Below, in pieces: positions 53,700 through 62,900 of a DNA stretch of 64,000 nucleotides (positions are counted from its first letter, which is position 1; each line of letters opens with the position of its first letter). Made by a program: the position numbers and the translations under genes. Under the pieces are notes generated by a model. It saw nothing but the letters and a program-made list of their open reading frames with translations, did not search any database and had not been told where the DNA came from. This DNA is from Blastococcus haudaquaticus (GTDB lineage: Bacteria > Actinomycetota > Actinomycetes > Mycobacteriales > Geodermatophilaceae): assembly GCF_900230285.1 (NCBI RefSeq), contig NZ_OCNK01000003.1:186001-250000 (forward strand). Reading direction: 5' to 3'.

Positions 53700-54611
53700 G
53701 TGTGGTGGCTCTGGGTCGTGGGTGTGCTGGTCGCGTGGCTCGTCGTGGCCTCGGTTTTCGGGGTCGTCGTCGGCCGGAGCATCCGGCTGGCCGACGCGCG
53801 CCGTCCCGGCGTCGCGCGGGACGTCACCGCCGCCGACCTGACGCCGGAGCTCGCCACCAGCCTGGCCCGTGCCGCCACCGCCCCCCGCGCCCGCCGCCGC
53901 GCCCTCCCGCTGCCGCCGCTGGGCATCGCCCTCGCCGCGATCGCCGTCGCCCTGGAGACCGGCGGGTACCTCGTCCGGCTCACCGGCGGCACCGGTGACG
54001 TCGCCCAGGTGATGTCCATGGACGCCCCCTTCTCCCTGCCCCGGCTGTACGTCGCCGCACTGTTCGCCGCCGCGGCGATGGCGGCGCTCGCCGGAGCCTC
54101 CAACATCCCCGGACGCCGGACCTGGTGGACCGCCGTCGGCGTGGTCGCCGCCGGCGTGGCCGTGGTCAAGACCGGCAGCACCGTGCACTCCGACGCGATG
54201 ACGATCCTCGAGGACGCCGTCGGGGGAGTGGGCGCCGTCCTCGTGAGCGTCGCTGTCGCTGCCGCCGTGGTCGGCGGGCTGTGGTTCCTCAGCCGCACCG
54301 AGCGCCGTGACCGGCGGCGGGTGCTCGGGGTGCTGGCCCTCTATGCCGTTGCCTCGGTCGGCCTGTCGGCCTTGTCCGTCGTAGCCGGCCAGAACTTCGG
54401 CGGTGCCAGCAACCTGACCGCCGCCGTCACCTTCCTCGAGGAGTCCGGCGAGGCGCTCGCCGGGGTCGCGTTCCTCGTCGCCGTCCTCGTCGGTGTCGCG
54501 CCCCGCCTGGTGCTGCCCGCCGAATGGGCACTGCGCCGGCAGGCCGACGCGCAGACCCTGGACCTGCCCGAGCTCGTTCCCGGCCGGAGCGAGGGCACCG
54601 CTCGCGGCTGA
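53700..54611 (+). CDS. polytopic membrane protein with IRLAD N-terminus
   Basis: A 303-residue protein. The first 35 residues (MWWLWVVGVLVAWLVVASVF, then VVVGRSIRLADARR) match the short membrane proteins of this region. The remaining 260 residues contain six or seven further hydrophobic helices, with ARRRALPLPPLGIALAAIAV and GRRTWWTAVGVVAAGVAVVK. No family is recognised. GTG at 53700 is the start. It reads toward the 54658 gene, with a small hairpin between them. Confidence 0.7.
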   Translation: MWWLWVVGVLVAWLVVASVFGVVVGRSIRLADARRPGVARDVTAADLTPELATSLARAATAPRARRRALPLPPLGIALAAIAVALETGGYLVRLTGGTGDVAQVMSMDAPFSLPRLYVAALFAAAAMAALAGASNIPGRRTWWTAVGVVAAGVAVVKTGSTVHSDAMTILEDAVGGVGAVLVSVAVAAAVVGGLWFLSRTERRDRRRVLGVLALYAVASVGLSALSVVAGQNFGGASNLTAAVTFLEESGEALAGVAFLVAVLVGVAPRLVLPAEWALRRQADAQTLDLPELVPGRSEGTARG

Positions 54612-54634
54612 GATGGCCCGCATCTGAGGGCACG

Positions 54635-54656
54635 GCCCGCGACTGGATCCGCGGGC
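54635..54656. terminator. small hairpin between convergent genes
   Basis: GCCCGC, ten-base loop, GCGGGC. Six pairs only, between two convergent stops at 54611 and 54658. A weak candidate terminator. Confidence 0.35.
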
Positions 54657-54657
54657 G

Positions 54658-54996
54658 TCAGGCGACCCTCGGCACCTGACTGGGACGCGTGTCGTCGGAC
54701 CCCGCGAGCGGCCGCTGCTCGGGGCGGGCGGTCGGAACCGCTTGACCCGACGGGTCGCTCATCGGCCGTGCCGTCCCGGGCGGGACCGCCGGCACCTCGG
54801 CGTCCGGCGACACGGCGTCCGGAGACACGGCGTCTCGCGCCATGTCGGCGAGCGCGGCCATGTCGGCGAGCGCGGCGTCGTCGAGCATGGGGTCGTCCGG
54901 ATCCAGTCCGGCCCGACGGATGGCTCGGCCGATCAGGAGGCCGGCGCACAGGGCGAGGGCGAGCCACACCGACGCGACGGCGAGCACCGTGTCCAT
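54658..54996 (-). CDS. small membrane protein with IRRAG motif
   Basis: A protein of 112 residues from ATG 54996. It has one hydrophobic helix (VLAVASVWLALALCAGLLIG), then RAIRRAGLDPDDPMLDD, a repetitive ALADMA stretch and a polar Ser/Pro/Arg tail. The helix plus IRRA arrangement is shared with 43591 and 53700. It probably has a single helix with a cytoplasmic tail. No function is known. It is followed by a hairpin and then by the 53700 gene in opposite direction. Confidence 0.65.
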   Translation of the reverse strand: MDTVLAVASVWLALALCAGLLIGRAIRRAGLDPDDPMLDDAALADMAALADMARDAVSPDAVSPDAEVPAVPPGTARPMSDPSGQAVPTARPEQRPLAGSDDTRPSQVPRVA

Positions 54997-55110
54997 CAGT
55001 CACTCCAGCGAGCGCGGTGGGAGCACCTACCATCCCGTGGCTGGAGTGAGATCCCCGCCCACCGCGACGTCCGCGCTCACTGTCCCCCGCGAAAGGCGTT
55101 CAGACCAGAG

Positions 55111-56190
55111 TCATCCGGCGTTCGTTCCGGGGGAGTACGACGCGAGCAGCCCGGCCCGCTGGTCCTCGCGGGTGTTCCGGGCGAGCACCTGGGCCCAGGC
55201 CGCCACGTTGTCCGCCGCCACCGCGTCGTCGTCCAGGAGCGACACGGCCGCGTCCACCTGTGGATCCGCGGTCAGGGTGAGGGCGGCCGGGACGCCGGCG
55301 AAGCACGGAAGCCGGCGGACGAGCGTGGGAACACCCAGGGCGGCGGCCTCGGCCACCATCAAGGGGAAGCCCTCCCAGCGCGCGGAGTGCAGGTACAGGT
55401 CCGCTGCGCCCAGGACCTCCGTCACGGCGTCGCGGGGCAACCATCCCGACACCTCCACGCCGTCGTCCTCCAGCGACGCCCGCCACGACGGATCGCCGTC
55501 ACCCAGCCAGACCGCCCGCACCCCGGGACGGGCCTCCCGGAGCTGGTGCACGACCCGGAGGAAGTACGCCGGGTCCTTCTGGGGTGAGAGGCGGCCGCCG
55601 CCGACCACCAGGCGCGTCGTCCCCCGCTCGTCGGGTCGGGAAGGGCGGTGCAGCGGCGCGATGTTGGGCACCAGGTGCCGAGGTGCGCCGTGCGTGAGCC
55701 AGCGGGCGAGCTGCCACTCGCGGGGCGAGCAGGCCGCGACCGCGGAGGTGTTGAGCGCCAGCAACGCCTCCAGCCCCCAGAAGCCGGCACGGACGGGCCC
55801 CGAGACGTCGCGGCGCTCGAAGGCGTAGCAGTGCGGTGTGTAGACCAGGTGCGCGCGACGGCGCGAGACTGCGAGCCGCGCGTAGGCACCTCCGTGGCTG
55901 GAGTGCGCATGCACGACGTCGGGCCGCAGCTCGTCGATCACCTCCCGGACCCGTCGGATCCGGGCGACATGCCCGCCGTCCATCCGGTGCACGGACGCGA
56001 AGTCGCCCTGCTGCGCCAGGTCCCCCTCGGCGTCCACGGGCGTGCCGGAGAGCAGGTGGTGCTCCACCTCGGACACCGTGTGCGTGTACTGGGCGATGGC
56101 CGAGCCCACCCCGCTGCTGAACTTCTGCACCACGTGCAGCACCCGGGTGCCGGCGAGGTCGACGCGGTCGTCCGGTGACTCGGAGGTCAC
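55111..56190 (-). CDS. GT4 glycosyltransferase
   Basis: A 359-residue GT-B transferase. VLHVVQKFSSGVGSAI opens the N-domain; PHCYAFERRD is the acceptor loop. The C-terminal domain has LVVGGGRLSPQKDP and LGDGDP, and LHSARWEGFPLMVAEAAALG with the EGFP-x7-E signature of GT4. It adds a sugar to the lipid-linked product of the partner transferase. GTG at 56190 overlaps the stop of the initiating transferase (GTGA), so the two are coupled. The substrate is unknown. Confidence 0.87.
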   Translation of the reverse strand: MTSESPDDRVDLAGTRVLHVVQKFSSGVGSAIAQYTHTVSEVEHHLLSGTPVDAEGDLAQQGDFASVHRMDGGHVARIRRVREVIDELRPDVVHAHSSHGGAYARLAVSRRRAHLVYTPHCYAFERRDVSGPVRAGFWGLEALLALNTSAVAACSPREWQLARWLTHGAPRHLVPNIAPLHRPSRPDERGTTRLVVGGGRLSPQKDPAYFLRVVHQLREARPGVRAVWLGDGDPSWRASLEDDGVEVSGWLPRDAVTEVLGAADLYLHSARWEGFPLMVAEAAALGVPTLVRRLPCFAGVPAALTLTADPQVDAAVSLLDDDAVAADNVAAWAQVLARNTREDQRAGLLASYSPGTNAG

Positions 56191-57713
56191 CGACCGGCGC
56201 CCCGGAGCACCGAGCTGAACGTGCGCAGGATGATCTTCATGTCGAGCCACAGGGACCAGTTCTCGATGTAGTAGTTGTCGAAGCGGGCGCGGTCGGCGAT
56301 GGAGGTGTCCCCTCGCAGCCCGTGCACCTGCGCCCACCCGGTGAGGCCCGACGGCACCCGGTGGCGCGCGTCGTAGCTCGGGTAGAGGCTCTGGAACTGG
56401 CTGACGAAGTGCGGCCGCTCGGGGCGCGGCCCGACGAGGCTCATGTCACCGCGCAGGATGTTGTACAGCTGCGGCAGCTCGTCCAGCGACGTCGACCGCA
56501 GGAATCGGCCCACCCGGGTGACCCGCGGGTCGTCGCCGATGTTCCACTTCGTCTGGGACTCCATCTCCGTCGCGGGCCGCAGCGATCGGAACTTCAGCAG
56601 CTGGAAGTGGTGCCCGTCGACGCCGACCCGCTCCTGCCGGAAGAGGATGTCGCCCTTGCCGTCGAGGCGGACCGCCAGCGAGATCAGGGCGAGCACCGGC
56701 GCGAGCAGCACGATCGTGAAGCCGGAGACCAGGATGTCCATGGCCCGCTTCATCGCCCACGCCTGGCTGCGGTAGGTCGCCCGGCGCAGCCGCACCAGCG
56801 GGAAGCCCCAGGCGTTGTCCATGGAGCTCTCCACCTGGTGCAGCTCGAAGAGCCGCGGCACGACGAACAGCTCGCAGCTGAGCCGGTCACAGGTCCGGAT
56901 GAGGCTGACCATCTGCGACTCCTTCATCGAGGAGAACGCCACGACCACGGTGCGGACGCCGCCCTGCAGCAGGACGCGGGAGAAGGCCTCCGGCCCGCCG
57001 AGCACCGGCAGGATGCGCGGCTGCTCGGTCTCCGGCGGGTCGGCGTCCAGGAAGCCGATCGGGTGCAGTCCGTACTCGGGATGCGCGCGCAGGACCTCGG
57101 CCACCTGGTTGCCGACGCGACCCGCGCCGAGGATGAGGGTGCGGTGGGCGACCATCCGGTGCGCGCGCATCCGGCGGACGACGGAGTACCCGACGGCCCG
57201 GAAGAGGATGACGGCGACGGTCACGATCGTCGCGCCGCCGAGGTAGGACCAGTTGACGTCGTAGACCGTCGAGGTCAGCTCCGCCCAGGCGATCTGCGCG
57301 ACGGCGGACAGCGCGGCGGCGGCGAGCGCACGGCCGGCGAGCGCGGGCAGGTCGTCGAGGGCCGACAGCGACAGCCGCGACCGGTAGAGGCCACCGGACC
57401 ACAGGCCGATGAGGAAGAAGGCACCGAAGGACAGCGTCTTGACCGTCGGGCTGTCGAACCCGAGGCCGCCGACGACGAGCTCGAGGACCACGATGCCGAC
57501 CGCGATCGCGGCGACGTCGAGCGCCACCAGGAGGGGCCGGACGCTGAAGCGGGTGAACCGCGCCCAGCGAGCGGGCGTGGTTGGGGCGGGCTCCGTCATC
57601 TCCGCCCAGTCGAGCGGCGTGACGGACGGGTGGGCGGCGCCGGGCGAAGCGCCCGGTGCGGTTGAAGGGGAGGACTCCGCGCCAGGTTTGACGGAGTGCA
57701 GGCTCTTGGTCAT
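56187..57713 (-). CDS. polyprenyl-phosphate sugar-phosphate transferase, second copy
   Basis: A 508-residue initiating transferase. About five hydrophobic helices, then a Rossmann-like region (LILGAGRVGNQVAEVL) and the catalytic domain: FTIVLLAPVLALISLAVRLD, LFRQERVGVDGHHF, KFRSLRP, RVGRFLRSTSLDELPQL and GDMSLVGPRPERPHF. The 60 N-terminal residues are unstructured. ATG at 57713 has GAGGAAAA upstream. It resembles the enzyme at 40762 in the catalytic half only, so it is a paralogue and not a recent duplication. Its partner genes lie to the left and right on the same strand. Confidence 0.9.
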   Translation of the reverse strand: MTKSLHSVKPGAESSPSTAPGASPGAAHPSVTPLDWAEMTEPAPTTPARWARFTRFSVRPLLVALDVAAIAVGIVVLELVVGGLGFDSPTVKTLSFGAFFLIGLWSGGLYRSRLSLSALDDLPALAGRALAAAALSAVAQIAWAELTSTVYDVNWSYLGGATIVTVAVILFRAVGYSVVRRMRAHRMVAHRTLILGAGRVGNQVAEVLRAHPEYGLHPIGFLDADPPETEQPRILPVLGGPEAFSRVLLQGGVRTVVVAFSSMKESQMVSLIRTCDRLSCELFVVPRLFELHQVESSMDNAWGFPLVRLRRATYRSQAWAMKRAMDILVSGFTIVLLAPVLALISLAVRLDGKGDILFRQERVGVDGHHFQLLKFRSLRPATEMESQTKWNIGDDPRVTRVGRFLRSTSLDELPQLYNILRGDMSLVGPRPERPHFVSQFQSLYPSYDARHRVPSGLTGWAQVHGLRGDTSIADRARFDNYYIENWSLWLDMKIILRTFSSVLRGAGR

Positions 57714-57849
57714 TTGAGGTTTTCCTCGGCATATCGCTGGACGTGCTTGAGCGCGGACACGGCGGTCCGGGGGAAGGCACGCGGCGGCGTACCTCTGGTG
57801 GCGCGGAGGGTCCGGCGCCGTCGAGGCGTCGGTCAGAGGGGTGCCGAGG

Positions 57850-58980
57850 TCAATCGGGGCTGTCGCCCGGGTCGTCGGCGCCGCCGACGACATGGCCTGC
57901 GGCGCTCGAGGCGGCGCGGGCCGACTCGCGGGCGAGCGAGGCGGTCACCGCGTCGCCGAGCACCGCGAGGGGGGAGTGGATCTCGTCGTGCGCGCCGCCG
58001 GCCGACGAGGCGCCGGAGGGGGCTGCTGTGCACGGTCCGGACGGCGCGGGGGCCGGTGCGGGCGCGGCCGGAGGCGGGGGTGCCGGCGGAGCCGGCTCAG
58101 GCGCATCCGCAGGTGTCGAGGGGAGGAGGACCGGAGCCTTCTCCTCGAGCTGGGAGACGTCGCGGGGCGTCGGGTCGGACTCCACCCGGCCATCGGTGCC
58201 GGACGCGAGCCGGTCCTTGCTGCACCCTGAGTCCCCGACCTCGGCCGGCGCGGGGGCGGGCTCCGTCACGGGCGGCTTCGTCGCGGGGGCCGTCGCGGCA
58301 GTCATCGCGGTAGCAGGCGTCGCAGCGCCGGCCTCGACGCCGGTTCCCTCGACCGACGGGCCGGCCGCCGGCTGGCGTGCGGGCGGCTTCGTGGTCGACC
58401 CGGCTTGCGCGGGCTGGCCGAGTGCCTCGCTCGGCGGATCCCCGCCGTCGCTCGGCGGCTGGCCGGCGTCATCGTCCGTCCCCGTCGCGGGAGGAAGCGG
58501 CATCGGCGGAGCGGGGTCGACCCCGACCGGGTCCCTCCCGGTGCCGTTGCCCTGGTCGGTGCCGTTGCCCTGGTCGGTGCCGTTGCCCTGGCCGTTGCCC
58601 GGGTCGTTGCCCGGGTCGGTGCCGGTGCCCTGGCCAGTGCCGTTGTCCTGGTCGGTGCCGGTGCCGGTGCCGGTGCCGGTGCCGGTGCCCTGGCCGGTGC
58701 CGGTTGCCGTGCCGTTGCCGGGTGGACCGCTGGGTGCGGGATCCGGCGGCGGGACGTCGACCACCGACTCGACCGCCGGCGCCACCCTGCCCGGAGCGCT
58801 CGCGGACCGGCCGCGGTCGTCGTTCCCGGCGTGGGCGTGCGGGGACAGGGCGGCCAGCAGCACCCCGAACCCGACCACGGCGAGGAGGACGACTACGAGG
58901 CGCAACCGGCGGGATCGTGTCCGGAGGTCACCGTCGAAGGGGTCGGCGAGGTGCGAACGTGTGGTGGGGCCACAGGGCAT
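57850..58980 (-). CDS. secreted low-complexity Gly-Thr/Pro repeat protein
   Basis: A 376-residue protein with one hydrophobic segment at about 27-44, an AHA signal-like end, then a long disordered region. The middle is built on GTGQGTGTDQGN-type units encoded by an 18-base minisatellite (58541-58700). Pro-rich stretches follow (PEPAPPAPPPPAAPAPAP), and a short helical C-terminus (LAVLGDAVTASLARESARAASS) ends it. No enzyme motif is seen. It is likely anchored and extends through the cell wall, like the protein at 3147. Confidence 0.65.
   Translation of the reverse strand: MPCGPTTRSHLADPFDGDLRTRSRRLRLVVVLLAVVGFGVLLAALSPHAHAGNDDRGRSASAPGRVAPAVESVVDVPPPDPAPSGPPGNGTATGTGQGTGTGTGTGTGTDQDNGTGQGTGTDPGNDPGNGQGNGTDQGNGTDQGNGTGRDPVGVDPAPPMPLPPATGTDDDAGQPPSDGGDPPSEALGQPAQAGSTTKPPARQPAAGPSVEGTGVEAGAATPATAMTAATAPATKPPVTEPAPAPAEVGDSGCSKDRLASGTDGRVESDPTPRDVSQLEEKAPVLLPSTPADAPEPAPPAPPPPAAPAPAPAPSGPCTAAPSGASSAGGAHDEIHSPLAVLGDAVTASLARESARAASSAAGHVVGGADDPGDSPD
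58541..58700 (+). repeat. 18-base and 6-base tandem repeats inside a coding region
   Basis: Three tandem copies of an 18-base unit (GTGCCGTTGCCCTGGTCG, last copy with one change) run from 58541, followed by shorter degenerate GGTGCC units. On the coding strand they give Gly-Thr-Asp/Gln-Gly-Asn repeats. All lengths are multiples of three, so copy number could vary without loss of frame. Confidence 0.8.
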
Positions 58981-59252
58981 CGCGCGTCACTCCCCCCTAG
59001 GTGTCCCCCGCGCGTCGCTGAGCTGGAGTTATCGCCATGATGCTGCATCAGGTGCGTGTGCCGGTCGTCTTCCACGATCGAGTGGTCGCCCACCACGGTG
59101 ATGACAGCCGGAGAGTCGGCCCGGCGTCACCCTCTGTGAGAGAACGATCGATGAACCTTCATGCTCGTCGCCGTGCCGGACGAGAGTTCGTCCGCGCCGC
59201 AGGAAGAGGTTCACCCCGTTGCGTCGTGGGACGACGAGCGTGATCGAGCGGG

Positions 59253-59993
59253 TCAGCTCACACCGGTCGGCGGGTGGGCCACTGACGTTTCGGGCCGTCC
59301 CCTGCGCTCGGCCAACTCGACTCCGGCAGGCCGGGTAGGCGCCTGCCGCGACAGGACGTCAGCCCGCTCCGTCGGAGGTCGGACCTCGAACAGGACGCTG
59401 CTCAGTGGCTGCACCAGCCGCGCGATCTGCTCCACTGACCTCGCATAGGCCCTCCGCCGCCGGCCGGACGGTTCCGGCAGGTCGTAGGAGTCGGCCGGCA
59501 TGCGGAGGGGGCGCGCCGCGTCCAGCAGCCGGGCCAGCTCGCGGGCACGGTCGGGCAGGTCGAGCGTCGCGAGGCCGTCCGTCGGCACGCCGGTCAGCAG
59601 CTCGGTCGCCTCGACCAGTGTGAACGTGCGCCGCAGCAGTCGCGGGCGCGCTTCCAGGACCCGGCGCCGCTGTTCGCCGGTCATGCAGAGGACGAGGTCG
59701 GCCGACTCGGCCAACTCCACGCTGAAGGGCCGCGAGCGTGGATCGCCGACCTGGATGCGCCGTCGTGCCAGTGCCGCCAGCATCCGCTGGTCGACGGGCT
59801 CGCCCACCGTGGCGGTCAGTCCGGCGCTGGACACCTGCACCTGCCCGCTGCCCACGGCCACGCGCTGGGCTCGCTCCAGGCACAGCAGTTCCGCGGCCGG
59901 GGAGCGGCGGACGTTGCCGTCGCCGACGAACAGGAGGTGCACGCGGCGCACCCTAGGGCTCCCCGCGGGCGCGGCGAGGAGCAACAGCTCCAC
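59253..59993 (-). CDS. catalytically dead low-molecular-weight phosphatase paralogue
   Basis: A 246-residue protein of the LMW-PTP fold. The P-loop that should read CX5RS is FVGDGNVRRSP: the nucleophilic Cys is Gly, while the following Arg and Ser remain. The general acid Asp of the family DP motif is Glu in DLPEPSG. Other blocks (VLCMTGEQRRRVLE, LLRRTFTLVEATELL) match the active paralogue at 50365 closely, showing common ancestry. It may bind phosphotyrosine on the kinase encoded next to it without hydrolysis. The start is GTG 59993; GTG 59942 would remove 17 residues. Confidence 0.82.
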   Translation of the reverse strand: MELLLLAAPAGSPRVRRVHLLFVGDGNVRRSPAAELLCLERAQRVAVGSGQVQVSSAGLTATVGEPVDQRMLAALARRRIQVGDPRSRPFSVELAESADLVLCMTGEQRRRVLEARPRLLRRTFTLVEATELLTGVPTDGLATLDLPDRARELARLLDAARPLRMPADSYDLPEPSGRRRRAYARSVEQIARLVQPLSSVLFEVRPPTERADVLSRQAPTRPAGVELAERRGRPETSVAHPPTGVS

Positions 59994-60077
59994 ACAGCCG
60001 CTTCCCTGGTGCGTTGCCGCGCACCGTGAGGATCTGGTGTCAGCGCGTGCTCGCGGGACTGGGTAGGACCAACCCGG

Positions 60078-61469
60078 TCAGCGGTTGTTGCGCCGCCCGC
60101 GGCCGGCGAACGTGCGCCGGAACCAACCGGTCGAGGCGTCGTCGCCGTCGTAGTAGTAGTTCCGCGCCGTCCGGCGCGGGGCGAAGGTGAGCACCGCACC
60201 GAGCACCGCCACGCCGGCCCGGTCGAGCAGCTCGCGGCACCGGCGCAAGCGGTCGACCGGCGTGCTTCCCCAACGGACGGTGAGGATCACCCCGTCGACG
60301 AGCGCTGCCAGTCCGGCCGAGTCGGCGACCGGCAGCAGCGGGGCCGCGTCGACCAGGACCACGTCGTAGGACTCCGCCAGCTTGCCGAGGAGGGTGGCCA
60401 TCGCGTCGGAGGCCAGCAGCTCACCGGGGTTCGGCGGTGTCGCTCCGGCCGCGAGCACGGTCAGACCGGCGGTGCCCTGCGGCTGGAGGACGTCCTCGAC
60501 GTCCGCGGTCTCCGTGAGGACGCTGGTCAACCCGGCGCCCGCGACCAGGCCCAGCTGCCGGGTCAGCCGCGGACGGCGCAGGTCGGCCTCGATCAGCAGG
60601 ACGTTCTGCCCCGCCTGGGCGAGCGCCATGCCCAGCTGGATCGTGGTCGTGGTCTTGCCCTCGGACTGGTCCGCGCTCGTGACCATGAGGACGCGCGGGC
60701 GGGCGTCGACGGAGACGAACTTCAGATTGGTGCGCACGAGCCGGTAGGCCTCGGCGACGGGTCCGGTGGTGACCTCGGCGATGCGCACGTCGCGGGACAC
60801 CAGGTCCGGGATCGCACCCAGCACCGGCACCCGTGCGGCGTCCGTGACCTCGGACTCCTCGCGGACGCTCGTGTCCAGCCTGTCACGGGCGACCGCACCC
60901 AGGCCACCGAGCAGCAGGCCCGCGAACATCCCGGCGGCGAGGATCCGGACGGGGTCGGGTGATGCGGGTTCCGACGGCAGCAGCGGTGCAGCCACCACGC
61001 TGACCTGGACCGGCGCGACAGCGGCGCCCCGGGGCGTCTCGAGCCGCTCCACCAGTGCGCTGAACTGCTCACCCACGGACCGGGCGATCGCCAGGGCCCG
61101 CTCGGGCGACTCGTCGGTCACCGTGACGTCGAGGATGACGGTCTCGGGCAGGACCTGGGCGCTGATCTGGCTCGGGAGCTGGTCCGGCGTCGTCTCGAGA
61201 CCGAGGTCCGCGATCACGAGAGCAGCGAGGTCGCGGCCGATGAGGAGCTGGGCGTAGGAGGCTGCGCGCTGCTGGGAGAACTGCTCGCCCTGCGCGACGG
61301 CGCTCAGATCGGTCGCGCCCGCGGTCGAGACGAACAGCTGGGTGTTCGATGCGTACTGCGGGGTCATCAACTGGAGGACGCCCGCCGCCGCGGCCGCGCC
61401 CAGCGCCAGGCCGATCACGAGGTAGTACCACCGGCGCAGCAAACTGCCCGCGTACCGCGATATGCCCAC
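60078..61469 (-). CDS. Wzc-type chain-length regulator and tyrosine autokinase, second copy
   Basis: A 463-residue protein with Wzz-like N-terminal domain between helices at about 15-35 and 175-193 and a BY-kinase domain. Walker A is SADQSEGKTT (265-274), Walker A' is IEADLRRP, Walker B is VLVDAAPLLPVADS. The C-terminal tyrosine cluster is NYYYDGDD, followed by a basic tail. It is a paralogue of the kinase at 39249, sharing ATPPNPGELL and DSAGLA blocks. It lies beside the dead phosphatase and in the second exopolysaccharide set. ATG at 61469 is the start. Confidence 0.9.
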   Translation of the reverse strand: MGISRYAGSLLRRWYYLVIGLALGAAAAAGVLQLMTPQYASNTQLFVSTAGATDLSAVAQGEQFSQQRAASYAQLLIGRDLAALVIADLGLETTPDQLPSQISAQVLPETVILDVTVTDESPERALAIARSVGEQFSALVERLETPRGAAVAPVQVSVVAAPLLPSEPASPDPVRILAAGMFAGLLLGGLGAVARDRLDTSVREESEVTDAARVPVLGAIPDLVSRDVRIAEVTTGPVAEAYRLVRTNLKFVSVDARPRVLMVTSADQSEGKTTTTIQLGMALAQAGQNVLLIEADLRRPRLTRQLGLVAGAGLTSVLTETADVEDVLQPQGTAGLTVLAAGATPPNPGELLASDAMATLLGKLAESYDVVLVDAAPLLPVADSAGLAALVDGVILTVRWGSTPVDRLRRCRELLDRAGVAVLGAVLTFAPRRTARNYYYDGDDASTGWFRRTFAGRGRRNNR

Positions 61470-61567
61470 CGGTGCCTCCCCCCGCCGAACGTCGTTCGCG
61501 ACGCTCTGTCACGCCCAAGACTGCCAGGCCTGCGGCCCGTTGAGCTCATCCCATCCCTCGGAAGGGG

Positions 61568-62725
61568 TTACTCCCGGGCGCTGCCCACACTCCCCGGTGC
61601 CGGTCGAGCGGCCTCCGCGCGTGCGTCGGCGGCCGGTCGGGACGCGGACCGGAGCGCCACCGCGATGAGCAACGGCATGACCGGGGTCAGATGCTTGAGG
61701 TAGGAGCCGTAGTCCGGTTCGAAGAGGCACTGTGTCGTCAGGACGGCGATGGCGAACAGTGCTGCGCGCAGCAGCTTGGGGTCGGCGTCGCGGGCCGGCC
61801 CGCCGTCCAGCAGCCGGCCGGGACCCCACACCGCCGACCGGGCGAACAGGGCCCACATGGCCACGATCACGACGGCGAAGACGAGGTACTGCGGCGAGCC
61901 GAGGGCCGCCAGTGGCACCGGAACGGCCAGCTCGACGAGCGCGACGACGTTCTCGATGCTGTCGGCGATGGGGTTGGCTCCCAGTTCCGGCGGGGCGATC
62001 AGGGTCGTCGCGTCCGGGTTGAGCACGCGGTCGAGGTTCACGGATTGCCGGTAGGTCTGGATGGACTCGCCGAGCGCGACGGGCGCCAGGACGGTCACGC
62101 CCACGACGACTCCCACCACCGACCCGACCACCCGCCTGCGCCGGAGCGCGGAGGACGTGACGATCCGCAGGCCCACGTAGACGACCAGGATGAGCGCCCA
62201 GTAGGTGCGGAAGAAGTAGGCGTAGGTCAGCGCAGCGGCAACGATCGCGAGTTCTCCCCGCAGGCCACGACCGGCGACCAGCACCACGAACACGACCGGG
62301 AGGACCCACACCTCCTTGGAGTACTGCCCCAGGTACGCGCTGACGGTGACGACGTAGAGCCCCACCAGGAAGCCGGCGCGCAGGGTCACCGGGCCGCGGG
62401 CGCCGAGCAACGCCGGATAGAGGGCCATCGCGGCGAACGAACTGCCGATCAGCGCGGCGAGCCAGGGCCGGTCGGCCGCGCCCAGGAACTCGTACAGCCG
62501 CCCGACGTAGAGGTAGGAGGTGTCCTCGAAGGGGTGGTACTCACGGCGGGCGATCGACGCGATGGTGTTGCTGTCGTAGGAGTACCGGTCGGGTAGCAGC
62601 GCGCGTGCCACCACGATCATCGGGAGCAGCGCGACCACCGCTGCGACGTAGAGGTCGCCGAGCCCCTCGACGGGCCCGGACGGGGTCCGACGCAGGCGGT
62701 CCAGCGACGCGGAGAGACGGTTCAC
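61568..62725 (-). CDS. polytopic membrane protein, possible polysaccharide polymerase
   Basis: A 385-residue protein with about ten hydrophobic helices. The extracytoplasmic loop near residues 45-75 carries YDSNTIASIARREYHPFED and YLYVGRLYEFL, and another long loop around 220-250 holds ESIQTYRQSVNLDRVLNP. No family signature is certain; topology and location beside a Wzc-type kinase suggest a Wzy-type polymerase or a glycosyltransferase. The tail is rich in Ala, Arg and Pro. Its start is divergent from the beta-helix gene with 175 bases between. Confidence 0.65.
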   Translation of the reverse strand: MNRLSASLDRLRRTPSGPVEGLGDLYVAAVVALLPMIVVARALLPDRYSYDSNTIASIARREYHPFEDTSYLYVGRLYEFLGAADRPWLAALIGSSFAAMALYPALLGARGPVTLRAGFLVGLYVVTVSAYLGQYSKEVWVLPVVFVVLVAGRGLRGELAIVAAALTYAYFFRTYWALILVVYVGLRIVTSSALRRRRVVGSVVGVVVGVTVLAPVALGESIQTYRQSVNLDRVLNPDATTLIAPPELGANPIADSIENVVALVELAVPVPLAALGSPQYLVFAVVIVAMWALFARSAVWGPGRLLDGGPARDADPKLLRAALFAIAVLTTQCLFEPDYGSYLKHLTPVMPLLIAVALRSASRPAADARAEAARPAPGSVGSARE

Positions 62726-62900
62726 CCGCGTTCGCTCCCCTTCTCGGTCGGTTCGTGCACACGTCGATCATCGCCTGCCGCGGCCCGGACGACGAGCCTT
62801 CCCACCCCACCGGGGCGGTGCGGACCCGCCGCGGGGCACCCGCCCCTCGTACGATCGGCGACGGCTGGGCCGGGCATCCAGCAGCGGAGGAGGCGGCACG

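Noticed and set aside
58541-58700. CRISPR-like repeats
   Set aside because: Repeats are in frame inside a coding sequence, with no spacers of constant length and no cas genes.
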